Below are positions 21,530 to 29,221 of a stretch of DNA of 32,378 bases, one piece after another (position 1 is the first letter of the stretch; every line of letters begins with the position of its first letter). Under the pieces are notes generated by a model. It was not told the DNA's origin and did no database searches. It saw only the letters and a list, made by a program, of their open reading frames with translations. The stretch is from Streptomyces sp. CNH099 (GTDB taxonomy: Bacteria; Actinomycetota; Actinomycetes; Streptomycetales; Streptomycetaceae), in the NCBI GenBank assembly GCA_000514715.1, contig AZWL01000047.1:353-32730 (forward strand). Reading direction: 5' to 3'. The position numbers were made by a program, and so were the translations under genes.

Positions 21530-22069
21530 TCAGCCCGGCAGGTCGTTCTGCACGTCCGTCTCCTCGAAGACCAGCAGCGTGCGCGTCGACAGCACCTCCG
21601 GAATCGCCTGGATCCGGGTCAGCACCAGGTCGCGCAGCGCGCGGTTGTCCTCCGTGTGCACCAGCAGCAGCACGTCGAAGTCCCCGCCCACCAGCGCGAT
21701 GTGGGCCGCGCCGGGCAGCTGTTCGAGCTGCCGGCGCGCCGTGCGCCAGGTGTTCTGGACGATCTTCAGCGTGATGTACGCGGACGTCCCCTGCCCCGCC
21801 CGCTCCTGGTCGATACGGGCGGCGAAGCCGCGTATCACGCCGTCGTCGATGAGGCGGTTGATGCGGGCGTAGGCGTTCGCGCGGGAGACGTGGACCTGCT
21901 CGGCCACGGAGCGCACGGAGGCCCGGCCGTCGGCGCGCAGGATGCCGATGATCCCGCGGTCGACGGCGTCGAGCGGGCGGGCCGGCGGGCGCGGCGCGGG
22001 CACCGCGGGCCCCGCGGGGGCGGTGCTCGGCAGGTCGGGGGTGTCGTCGGCCAACTGTTCTTCCGTCAT
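21530..22069 (-). CDS. bkdR: Lrp/AsnC-family regulator (BkdR-like)
   Basis: The 179-residue protein starts at ATG 22069; the long open frame further upstream is a shadow of the divergent operon. After ~33 Pro/Ala-rich residues comes the AsnC helix-turn-helix (LDAVDRGIIGILRADGRASVRSVAEQVHVSRANAYARINRLIDDGVIRGF). A RAM/ligand domain follows, with YITLKIVQNTW and GGDFDVLLLVHTEDNRALRDLVL. Lrp-type BkdR proteins regulate branched-chain 2-oxoacid dehydrogenase operons in Streptomyces and Pseudomonas, and the divergent position next to E1alpha-E1beta-E2 fits that role. It converges with paaR, with 18 bp between stop codons. The effector is unknown. Confidence 0.88.
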   Translation of the reverse strand: MTEEQLADDTPDLPSTAPAGPAVPAPRPPARPLDAVDRGIIGILRADGRASVRSVAEQVHVSRANAYARINRLIDDGVIRGFAARIDQERAGQGTSAYITLKIVQNTWRTARRQLEQLPGAAHIALVGGDFDVLLLVHTEDNRALRDLVLTRIQAIPEVLSTRTLLVFEETDVQNDLPG

Positions 22070-22170
22070 GCCGCTGCGCCTCCCGTGTCTGGACGACCTG
22101 CTGGTATTGGAAGCTGTGCAGAACCGTTTGTCCACAGGCTGGGGTTCCCTGTAGCCAAATTGTGCCGGCA

Positions 22171-22184
22171 ACCGAACAATCGGT
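22171..22184 (+). promoter_or_regulatory. PaaR-type palindrome in the promoter of the 2-oxoacid dehydrogenase operon
   Basis: ACCGAACAATCGGT matches the paa operators in both half-sites. It lies between a -35-like TTGTGC (22160-22165) and a -10-like TAGGGA (22184-22189), similar to the paaN layout. A wider inverted repeat, ATTGT-N12-ACAAT (22159-22180), overlaps it and could be an Lrp-type site. Confidence 0.65.
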
Positions 22185-22252
22185 AGGGAGTCCACGAGGC
22201 TCAGCCACGCCACGAGCACGACCCTGAGCACGCCCACGAGGAGGTGGACGTC

Positions 22253-23410
22253 ATGACGGTTCTTGAGCAGCCCGGCCGCGCCTATCACCCGGCGCCCCCG
22301 CCGGCCTGGAAGCCGCGCACCGACGCGGCACCCCTGCTGCCCGACCCCGAGCCGCACCGCGTGCTCGGCACCGCCGCGGCGGAGAAAACCGAGGCGGGAC
22401 TGCTCCGCGAGCTGTACGGCGCCCTGGTCACCGGCCGGCGGTACAACGAACAGGCGACCACCCTGACCAAGCAGGGCCGCCTCGCCGTCTACCCTTCCAC
22501 CACCGGCCAGGAGGCCTGCCAGGTCGCCGCCGCCCGCGCCCTGCGCCCGCAGGACTGGCTCTTCCCCAGCTACCGGGACACGCTCGCCGTCGTCGCCCGC
22601 GGCGTCGACCCCGTGCAGGCCCTCACCCTCCTCCGCGGCGACTGGCACACGGGCTACGACCCCGCCGAGCACCGCATCGCCCCCCTGTGCACCCCGCTCG
22701 CCACCCAGCTCCCGCACGCCGTCGGCCTCGCCCGCGCCGCCCGGCTCAAGGGCGACGACGTCGTCGCCCTCGCCATGGTCGGCGACGGCGGCACCAGCGA
22801 GGGCGACTTCCACGAGGCGCTGAACTTCGCCGCCGTCTGGCGCGCGCCCGTGGTCTTCCTCGTGCAGAACAACGGCTACGCCATCTCCGTCCCCCTCGCC
22901 AAGCAGACCGCCGCCCCCTCCCTCGCCCACAAGGCGGTGGGGTACGGGATGCCGGGCCGCCTTGTCGACGGCAACGACGTGGTGGCCCTGCACGACGTCC
23001 TCACCGAGGCCGTCGAGCGGGCCCGGGGCGGCGGCGGCCCGACGCTCGTGGAGGCCGTCACCTACCGCATGGACGCGCACACCAACGCCGACGACGCCAC
23101 GCGGTACCGCACGGACAGCGAGGTCGAACCCTGGCGCGCCCACGACCCCGTCGCGCTGCTGGAGCGCGAGCTGACCGGCCGCGGCCTGCTCGACGAGGCG
23201 GGTGCGGCCGCGGCCCGCGCGGCCGCGGAGGAGCTGGCCGCGGACATGCGCGAGCGGCTGCACGCCGACGCCGAGCTGGACCCGGTGGACCTCTTCACGC
23301 ACGTGTACGCCGAGCCGACGCAGCAGCTCCGCGCGCAGGAGAGCCTGCTGCGCGCCGAGCTGGAGGCGGAGCTGCAGGCGGAGCCGCAGACCGGGGGAGA
23401 GTACCGATGA
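22253..23410 (+). CDS. bkdA: 2-oxoacid dehydrogenase E1 component, alpha subunit
   Basis: The 385-residue protein starts at ATG 22253, seven bases after a perfect AGGAGGT. An in-frame GTG nine bases upstream overlaps that ribosome site and is rejected. The thiamine diphosphate motif GDG...NN is seen as VGDGGTSEGDFHEALNFAA followed by FLVQNNGYAISVP (about 180-215). Other features are YPSTTGQEACQVAAA, DWLFPSYRDT, and TYRMDAHTNADDATRYR near the phosphorylation-loop position. With E1beta it decarboxylates a 2-oxoacid and reductively acylates the lipoyl group of E2. The trio and BkdR-like regulator favour a branched-chain type, but aromatic 2-oxoacids are possible. It is the first gene of the operon and overlaps bkdB as ATGA. 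Confidence 0.93.
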   Translation: MTVLEQPGRAYHPAPPPAWKPRTDAAPLLPDPEPHRVLGTAAAEKTEAGLLRELYGALVTGRRYNEQATTLTKQGRLAVYPSTTGQEACQVAAARALRPQDWLFPSYRDTLAVVARGVDPVQALTLLRGDWHTGYDPAEHRIAPLCTPLATQLPHAVGLARAARLKGDDVVALAMVGDGGTSEGDFHEALNFAAVWRAPVVFLVQNNGYAISVPLAKQTAAPSLAHKAVGYGMPGRLVDGNDVVALHDVLTEAVERARGGGGPTLVEAVTYRMDAHTNADDATRYRTDSEVEPWRAHDPVALLERELTGRGLLDEAGAAAARAAAEELAADMRERLHADAELDPVDLFTHVYAEPTQQLRAQESLLRAELEAELQAEPQTGGEYR

Positions 23411-24444
23411 CGACGACCGCCGTCGCCCGCACCGCCGCCGGGCCCAGGCCCGCCACCATGGCGCAGGCCCTCACGCGCGCCATGCGCGACGCCATGGCAG
23501 CCGACCCCGCCGTCCACGTCATGGGCGAGGACGTGGGGCAGCTCGGCGGCGTCTTCCGCATCACCCAGGGCTTGGCCGACGAGTTCGGCGAGGACCGCTG
23601 CACCGACACCCCGCTGGCCGAGGCCGGCATCCTCGGCACCGCCGTCGGGATGGCGATGTACGGGCTGCGGCCCGTGGTGGAGATGCAGTTCGACGCCTTC
23701 GGCTACCCCGCCTTCGAGCAGCTCGTCAGCCACGTCTCCCGGATGCGCAACCGGACCCGGGGCGCCACCCCGATGCCGCTGACCATCCGCGTCCCGTACG
23801 GCGGCGGCATCGGCGGCGTCGAGCACCACGGCGACTCCTCCGAGGCGTACTACACGGCCACCCCCGGGCTGCACGTGCTCACGCCCGGCACCGTCGCCGA
23901 CGCCTACGGGCTGCTGCGCGCGGCCATCGCCTCCGACGACCCCGTGGTCTTCCTGGAGCCCAAGAGGCTCTACTGGTCGAAGGCCGACTGGGACCCCGAG
24001 CAGCCGGAGCGGGTCCCGGGCATCGGCCGGGCGGTGGTCCGCCGCCCGGGCACGACGGCCACGCTCGTCACGTACGGCCCGTCGGTGCCCGTCTGCCTGG
24101 AGGCCGCCGAGGCCGCCCGGGAGGAGGGCTGGGACCTCGAAGTCGTCGACCTGCGCTCCCTGGTGCCGTTCGACGAGGAGACGGTCGTCGCGTCCGTACG
24201 GCGCACGGGCCGCGCCGTCGTCGTCCACGAGGCGCCCGGCTTCGCCGGCCCCGGCGGCGAGATCGCGGCCCGCCTCGGCGAGCGCTGCTTCCACTACCTG
24301 GAGGCGCCCGTGCTGCGCGTCACCGGCTTCGACATCCCGTACCCGCCGCCGATGCTGGAAAGGCACCACCTGCCCGGCGTGGACCGCGTGCTGGACGCGG
24401 TGTCGCGGCTGCAGTGGGAGGCCGAGTGGACGGAGGGCGGCTGA
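23407..24444 (+). CDS. bkdB: 2-oxoacid dehydrogenase E1 component, beta subunit
   Basis: The 345-residue protein starts at ATG 23407, overlapping the E1alpha stop as ATGA. Conserved features are MGEDVGQLGGVFRITQGL (near 39-56), DTPLAEAGILGTAVGMAMYGLRPVVEMQF, and GGGIGGVEHHGDSSEAYYTATPGL. The C-terminal transketolase domain has VTYGPSVPVCLEAAE, EVVDLRSLVPFDEETV and VHEAPGFAGPGGEIAARLGE. This is a complete E1beta that forms the alpha2-beta2 decarboxylase with the preceding gene. The length is normal for the family. The catalytic Glu region and cofactor-contact segments look intact. Substrate range cannot be read with confidence from sequence alone. Confidence 0.95.
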   Translation: MTTTAVARTAAGPRPATMAQALTRAMRDAMAADPAVHVMGEDVGQLGGVFRITQGLADEFGEDRCTDTPLAEAGILGTAVGMAMYGLRPVVEMQFDAFGYPAFEQLVSHVSRMRNRTRGATPMPLTIRVPYGGGIGGVEHHGDSSEAYYTATPGLHVLTPGTVADAYGLLRAAIASDDPVVFLEPKRLYWSKADWDPEQPERVPGIGRAVVRRPGTTATLVTYGPSVPVCLEAAEAAREEGWDLEVVDLRSLVPFDEETVVASVRRTGRAVVVHEAPGFAGPGGEIAARLGERCFHYLEAPVLRVTGFDIPYPPPMLERHHLPGVDRVLDAVSRLQWEAEWTEGG

Positions 24445-26279
24445 TGCCGGAGGTCCGCGAGTTCGCGCTGCCCGACCTCGGGGAGGGCCTGACGGAGGCG
24501 GAGATCGTCGGCTGGCTGGTGGAGGTCGGCGACGTCGTCGCCGTCGACCAGCCGGTGGTGGAGGTGGAGACGGCCAAGGCGATGGTCGAGGTGCCGTGCC
24601 CGTACGCGGGCGTGGTCACCGCCCGCCACGGCGAGCCGGGCACGGCGGTCCCCGTGGGGGCGGTGCTGGTCACGGTGGCGGTCGATGCCGGAGCCGGAGC
24701 CGGGTCCGCGCCCGGCGGCGGGAGCGGAGCGCGGGACGGAGCCGGGGGCGGATACCGGGGCCGGATCGAGGACAGGATCCGCGGTGCCGCGGCCGGTCCG
24801 GCGGGCGGCACGGCGGACCGTGCGGCCGGCGGAGTGGTCGAGGGTGCGGTCGACGGTTCCGCTGAGGACGGTGTGCGGGCCGCGGCCGGGTTCGCCGGTG
24901 AGGAGACGGGCGGCTCGGGCAACGTCCTCGTCGGTTACGGCACGAGCGCCGGGGGCACGCGGCGGCGCAGGCGGGGCTCGGCGCGAGCCGGCCGCGCCCC
25001 GGGCCGGGCGGCCGGCGGCAGAGGCGGCGGGGCCGATGACGGCCCGGCCGGCGACCGCCCGCCGGGCGGCGCCGGTGCCGATGTCGATGCCGGTCCGGTC
25101 GGTGCGGGCGGGGCCGGTGGTACGGCGCGGCCGGGCGTTGGCGCCGGGCGGACCGCGCCCGTCGGCGGCCTGGTCGGCCCAGGAACGGAGGGGCCCCCGG
25201 CACCGGGCGCGACGGCTCCGGGGGCCGCGGCGGACGGGCCGGTGGCCGTCATCTCGCCGCTGGTGCGGCGGATCGCCCGGGAGGCCGGGCTCGACCTGCG
25301 CACCGTCACCGGCTCCGGGCCGCGCGGGCTGATCCTGCGCGCCGACGTCGAGGCCGCCGTACGGGCCGGGGCGCCCACGGCCGGCCGGGCTACGGGTGCG
25401 GCAGGGGCCGCGGAGCACGGCGCGGTCGGGCCCGCGGGCCGTACCGCCACCGGCGACACGGCCGCCGACGCCAGCGCGCCCGCCGGGGACGCCGATTCCG
25501 CCGGGTACACCGCCGGGGCGACGGGCGCACGTACCGCGGGCGCCGAGACACTCCGGGGCGCCGCCGGGGCGGCCGGGTTCGTGCCGGACGGGGCCGAGCG
25601 GGTGCCGCTGCGCGGGGTGCGGGGCGCCATCGCCGACAAGCTGTCCCGCAGCCGCCGTGAGATCCCCGACGTCACGTGCTGGGTGGACGCCGACGCGACG
25701 GAACTGCTGGCCGCCAGGCGGTCGATGAACGCGGCGGCGGGCGACCGCCCGCCCGTCTCGCTGCTCGCGCTGCTCGGCCGCGTCTGCACCGCCGCGCTCG
25801 CCCGCTTCCCCGAGCTGAACTCCACGGTGCGGGACCGCGAGATAGTCCGGCTGCCCGCCGTCCACCTCGGCTTCGCCGCGCAGACGGACCGCGGCCTGGT
25901 CGTCCCGGTCGTACGCGACGCGCACGCGCTCAGCGCCGAACGCCTCGCCGCGGAGATGACGCGGCTGACCGAGGCGGCGCGGGCCGGCACGCTCACGCCC
26001 GCGGAGCTGACGGGCGGCACGTTCACGCTGAACAACTACGGCGTCTTCGGCGTCGACGGCTCCACGCCGATCCTCAACCACCCCGAGGCGGGCATGCTCG
26101 GGGTGGGGCGGATAGCGGAGAAGCCGTGGGTGCACGGGGGCGAGCTGGCGGTGCGGCACGTGGTGCAGCTGTCGTTCACCTTCGACCACCGGGTGTGCGA
26201 CGGCGGCACGGCGGGCGGTTTCCTGCGGTACGTGGCCGACTGCGTCGAGCATCCGGCGGTGCTGCTCCGGGCGCTGTAG
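24444..26279 (+). CDS. bkdC: 2-oxoacid dehydrogenase E2, dihydrolipoamide acyltransferase with long linkers
   Basis: The 611-residue protein's ATG shares one base with the E1beta stop (TGATG). Residues 1-80 are a lipoyl domain, with Lys45 in ETAKAMVEVP as the lipoylation site. A Gly/Ala/Arg-rich linker of roughly 185 residues contains VLVGYGTSAGGTRRRRR. A peripheral subunit-binding domain follows (ISPLVRRIAREAGLDLRTVTGSGPRGLILRADV, about 270-305). A second Ala/Gly/Thr-rich linker leads to the catalytic domain from about residue 385, ending with FTFDHRVCDGGTAGGF (DHRxxDG motif). The enzyme transfers the acyl group to CoA. Typical bacterial E2 proteins have 400-480 residues, so the excess is in the linkers. 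No E3 gene is present here. Confidence 0.94.
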   Translation: MPEVREFALPDLGEGLTEAEIVGWLVEVGDVVAVDQPVVEVETAKAMVEVPCPYAGVVTARHGEPGTAVPVGAVLVTVAVDAGAGAGSAPGGGSGARDGAGGGYRGRIEDRIRGAAAGPAGGTADRAAGGVVEGAVDGSAEDGVRAAAGFAGEETGGSGNVLVGYGTSAGGTRRRRRGSARAGRAPGRAAGGRGGGADDGPAGDRPPGGAGADVDAGPVGAGGAGGTARPGVGAGRTAPVGGLVGPGTEGPPAPGATAPGAAADGPVAVISPLVRRIAREAGLDLRTVTGSGPRGLILRADVEAAVRAGAPTAGRATGAAGAAEHGAVGPAGRTATGDTAADASAPAGDADSAGYTAGATGARTAGAETLRGAAGAAGFVPDGAERVPLRGVRGAIADKLSRSRREIPDVTCWVDADATELLAARRSMNAAAGDRPPVSLLALLGRVCTAALARFPELNSTVRDREIVRLPAVHLGFAAQTDRGLVVPVVRDAHALSAERLAAEMTRLTEAARAGTLTPAELTGGTFTLNNYGVFGVDGSTPILNHPEAGMLGVGRIAEKPWVHGGELAVRHVVQLSFTFDHRVCDGGTAGGFLRYVADCVEHPAVLLRAL

Positions 26280-26298
26280 CGGACCGGGTCGGGGCGGG

Positions 26299-26304
26299 TA
26301 GGGT
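26299..26304 (+). promoter_or_regulatory. Putative -10 element (TAGGGT) of the MobA-like gene
   Basis: TAGGGT ends eight bases before ATG 26313, and no ribosome site is apparent, suggesting a leaderless or near-leaderless transcript. Confidence 0.45.
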
Positions 26305-26312
26305 CCCGTGCC

Positions 26313-27284
26313 ATGGAGGAGTCCGGCGGTACGGGGCCCGGGGCGGCGCGCGCCGACGCGGCCGCGGGTGCGCGGCCGCGGGCGGCCACGGACGCCGCCG
26401 CGGCCGGGACGTACCGCGGCGCGGACGCAACCGGGACGTACGCCGCCGTCGTGCTCGCCGGCGGCGCCTCGCGGCGGCTCGGCGGGGTGGACAAGACCGC
26501 CCTCCGCGTCGGCGGGCGGACCCTCCTGGACCGGGTGCTGCGCGCCTGCCGCGGCGCCCGGCAGACCGTCGTCGTGGGCCCGCGGCGCCCCACGGCCCGC
26601 CCCGTGACGTGGGCCCGCGAGGCGCCGCCCGGCGGCGGCCCCGTCGCCGCGCTGGCCGCCGCGCTGCCGCTGACCTCGGCCGACACCGTCGTCCTGCTCT
26701 CCGCGGACCTGCCGTTCCTGGACGACGCCACCGTCAGCACCCTCCTCGACGCCCTCGTGGCCGCCGGCGACGGCGTGGACGGGGCGATGTTCGTGGACGG
26801 CACCGGCCGCGACCAGCCGCTCGTCGCGGCCTACCGGGCCGAGTCGCTGCGCCGCGGCACAGCGCTGCTCGCCGTGGAGTACGGCGCGCTCGCCGGGCTG
26901 CCGCTGCGGCTGCTCACCGGGGAGCTGCGGCTCGCGCGTTCGGCATCCGGTGCGACGTTCGACTGCGACACCTGGGAGGATCTGGCCACGGCCAGGGAAC
27001 GGATCAGGGAGCATGGGCACGTGCTGGATGAATGGCTGGCAGCGGTCAAGGAAGAACTCGGCCTCGACACCGAGGTCGACACCCGCGTCCTGCTCGACCT
27101 CGCGCGCGACGCCGCGCACGGAGTGGCGCGCCCGGCGGCGCCGTTGACCACGTTCCTCGTCGGCTACGCGGCGGGGCGGGCCGGCGGCGGCCCGGAGGCG
27201 GTCGCGGAGGCCGCCCGCAAGGTCACGGCGCTGACCGAACGGTGGGCACAGGAGGCGGCCGGGGAGGGCCGGGCGGACACATGA
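26313..27284 (+). CDS. MobA-like NTP transferase fused to a DUF6457 domain
   Basis: The 323-residue protein has a low-complexity Ala/Gly/Arg-rich start (1-40). The nucleotidyltransferase domain follows, with VVLAGGASRRLGGVDKTALRVGGRTLLDRVL (near 46-76), LLSADLPFLD near 128, and DQPLVAAYR near 170. This matches MobA-type molybdenum cofactor guanylyltransferases. After FDCDTWEDLATARERI, a helical C-terminal part from about residue 236 (VLDEWLAAVKEELGLD, LLDLARDAAHGVARPAAPLTTFLVGYAAG) matches DUF6457. An internal GTG at 27020 could permit separate translation of that part, but the fusion reads through without interruption. MoeA directly downstream, overlapping as ATGA, supports a role in molybdenum cofactor synthesis, joining GMP or CMP to molybdopterin. 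Confidence 0.87.
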   Translation: MEESGGTGPGAARADAAAGARPRAATDAAAAGTYRGADATGTYAAVVLAGGASRRLGGVDKTALRVGGRTLLDRVLRACRGARQTVVVGPRRPTARPVTWAREAPPGGGPVAALAAALPLTSADTVVLLSADLPFLDDATVSTLLDALVAAGDGVDGAMFVDGTGRDQPLVAAYRAESLRRGTALLAVEYGALAGLPLRLLTGELRLARSASGATFDCDTWEDLATARERIREHGHVLDEWLAAVKEELGLDTEVDTRVLLDLARDAAHGVARPAAPLTTFLVGYAAGRAGGGPEAVAEAARKVTALTERWAQEAAGEGRADT

Positions 27285-29221
27285 CGTCTGGTCGGCGGGA
27301 CGAGCGGCGCGCCCGCGGGTCGGACACCGGGGCCGGCGCCGGGCGCGGCGGCGACGGCGCGGCCGGGGGCCGCGGGGACGAGTTCGCGGACGCGCTGGCG
27401 CTGGCGAACGAACGCGGCGACCTGGCCGCCGAGTACGGCGACGCCTTCACCCTCGCCGACCCACCCCCGCCCGCCGCCCCCGCGCCCCCGGAGCGCCGCG
27501 AGCCCGCCGAGCGCCGGGAGCGCCGCGGGCGCTCAGAGCGCGGGGAGGGCCGGGCGGGCTTGGAGGGCCCGGAGAACCGGCAGCGCCCCGAGCGCCCGGA
27601 GGGTCGGGAGGGCTTCGAGGGGCCGGAGGACAGGCAGCGCCGCCAGGGCCGGGAACGCTCCGAGCGCCCGGAGGGCCGGGGGCGCCGGGAACCCCCGGAG
27701 CAGCCCGGGCGGCGCGCCGCCGCGCGCCGTGCCGCGGCGCGGGCGGACGAGTTCGGCGACGACGCGCTGGCGCTGACGGCGCCCGCCGGAACGGCCGGCG
27801 GCCGTGGCCGTGGCCGCGAGCACCCCGACCCCCGCGGGCTGACCTGGGACGACGCCCGCCGCGTCGCGGTGCGGTCCGGGTGGCGGCTGCCCGCCGTCGC
27901 GGTTCCGGCCGCGGCCGCGTACGGGCAGGTGCTCGCGGACCCGCTCGCGGCCCTCGTCGACCTGCCGCCGTTCGACACCGCCGCCATGGACGGCTACGCC
28001 GTCGCCGGCCCCGGCCCCTGGCGCCTCGACTCCGCCGGGCAGGGCGTCCTCGCCGGCCACGCCGCCCACCCCCCGCTGCCCGACGGCCACGCCGTACGCA
28101 TCGCCACCGGTGCCCGCGTCCCGCCCGGCGCCACCGGCGTCCTCCGCTCCGAACACGCCGAACTCCGCGACGACGGCACCCTCCTCGCCACCGTGACCGG
28201 GGCAACCGCGGCCGCCGGAACCGCCCCCGCGCCCGTCGCCCAGGACGTCCGTACCGGTCAGGACATCCGCCCCCGCGGCCAGGAGTGCCGCGCCGGCGTC
28301 GAACTGCTGCCCGCCGGCGCGCGCGTCACCCCCGCCGTCCTCGGGCTCGCCGCCGCCGCCGGCCACGACGAGCTGCGCGTCGTCCGCCGCCCCCGCGTCG
28401 AGGTGCTGGTGCTCGGCGCCGAGCTGCTGCACCGCGGGCTGCCCCGGGACGGCCGGATCCGCGACGCGCTGGGCCCGATGCTGGAGCCGTGGCTGCGGGC
28501 GTGCGGCGCGGAGCCGTTCGTCACCCGGCGCCTCGGCGACGACGCGGAGCTACTGTACGAGGCGATCGCCACGTCCACCGCGGACGTCGTCGTGACCACC
28601 GGCGGCACCGCCGCCGGCCCCGTCGACCACGTCCACGGCACCCTGCGCCGCCTCGGGGCCGACCTGCTCGTCGACGGCGTCGCCGTACGGCCCGGCCACC
28701 CGATGCTGCTCGCCGTGCTGCCGACCGGCGCCCACGTCGTCGGGCTGCCCGGCAACCCGCTGGCGGCGGTCTCCGGGCTGCTCACGCTCGCCGAGCCCCT
28801 GGTGCGCGTGCGCGGCGGCGCGCCCGTGCCGGAGCCGCCGGAGGCGGTGCTCACCGCGGACGTGAAGGGGCATCCCACCGACACCCGGCTGGTGCCGGTC
28901 GCCGTGGAGACCGCCACGGCGCCCGCCGCCGGAGCGCACCCCGCCCCCACGCACCCCGCCCCCACACGCTCCGGCGCAGAACGCCCCGCCACCGCGCGCA
29001 GGACCGCGCCCGCGCCGCAGCCTCCGCCCCCGTACCCCACCGCACGCCCCCTGCACTTCACCGGGCCCGCCATGCTCCGCGGCCTCGCCGTCGCCGACGC
29101 CCTCGCCGTCGTCCCGCCCGGCGGCGTCCCCGCCGGCACCTCCGTGCGCGTCCTGCGCCTCCCCTGGACCGCAGCCACGGCGGACTCCGCAGCCGCCACC
29201 GCCCCGGCAGGTCCGGCGTGA
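27281..29221 (+). CDS. moeA: Molybdopterin molybdotransferase MoeA with a long repetitive N-terminal extension
   Basis: The 646-residue protein starts at ATG 27281, overlapping the preceding stop as ATGA. The first ~185 residues are low-complexity, rich in Glu, Arg, Pro and Gly. They contain repeats of the type RPEGREGFEGPEDRQR and two DEF.DALAL motifs (near 33 and 154). The MoeA fold then follows, with PPFDTAAMDGYAV (about 228-240), AVRIATGARVPPGATGV and VVTTGGTAAGPVDHVHGTL. The last motif differs from the usual TTGGVSxGDxD. HVVGLPGNPLAAVSG and a C-terminal domain IV follow. MoeA inserts molybdate into adenylated molybdopterin. Family members are usually 400-430 residues, so the extension is atypical and probably disordered. 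A second Pro/Ala-rich insertion interrupts domain IV near residues 548-585. Confidence 0.9.
   Translation: MTSGRRDERRARGSDTGAGAGRGGDGAAGGRGDEFADALALANERGDLAAEYGDAFTLADPPPPAAPAPPERREPAERRERRGRSERGEGRAGLEGPENRQRPERPEGREGFEGPEDRQRRQGRERSERPEGRGRREPPEQPGRRAAARRAAARADEFGDDALALTAPAGTAGGRGRGREHPDPRGLTWDDARRVAVRSGWRLPAVAVPAAAAYGQVLADPLAALVDLPPFDTAAMDGYAVAGPGPWRLDSAGQGVLAGHAAHPPLPDGHAVRIATGARVPPGATGVLRSEHAELRDDGTLLATVTGATAAAGTAPAPVAQDVRTGQDIRPRGQECRAGVELLPAGARVTPAVLGLAAAAGHDELRVVRRPRVEVLVLGAELLHRGLPRDGRIRDALGPMLEPWLRACGAEPFVTRRLGDDAELLYEAIATSTADVVVTTGGTAAGPVDHVHGTLRRLGADLLVDGVAVRPGHPMLLAVLPTGAHVVGLPGNPLAAVSGLLTLAEPLVRVRGGAPVPEPPEAVLTADVKGHPTDTRLVPVAVETATAPAAGAHPAPTHPAPTRSGAERPATARRTAPAPQPPPPYPTARPLHFTGPAMLRGLAVADALAVVPPGGVPAGTSVRVLRLPWTAATADSAAATAPAGPA
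27500..27720 (+). repeat. Imperfect tandem repeats in the moeA N-terminal extension
   Basis: Degenerate GC-rich units built from CGGGAG/CGCCCGGAGGG blocks encode ERRE, ERPEGRE, FEGPEDRQR and ERPEGRGR segments. Copies are imperfect and vary in length. The repeat stays in frame. Confidence 0.6.

Noticed and set aside
22244..22252. Alternative GTG start for E1alpha, three codons upstream
   Set aside because: The GTG overlaps the perfect AGGAGGT ribosome site that serves ATG 22253.
24294..27119. 941-codon reverse-strand open frame
   Set aside because: It is antisense to E1beta, E2 and the MobA-like gene; composition is that of a shadow frame.
27020..27284. DUF6457 part as a separate gene from GTG 27020
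   Set aside because: The upstream NTP-transferase frame reads straight through, and no convincing ribosome site precedes the GTG. Separate initiation remains possible but unsupported.
27500..27720. Repeat block in moeA considered as a CRISPR-like array
   Set aside because: Units are irregular and lack constant spacers, and the whole block stays in the moeA reading frame.
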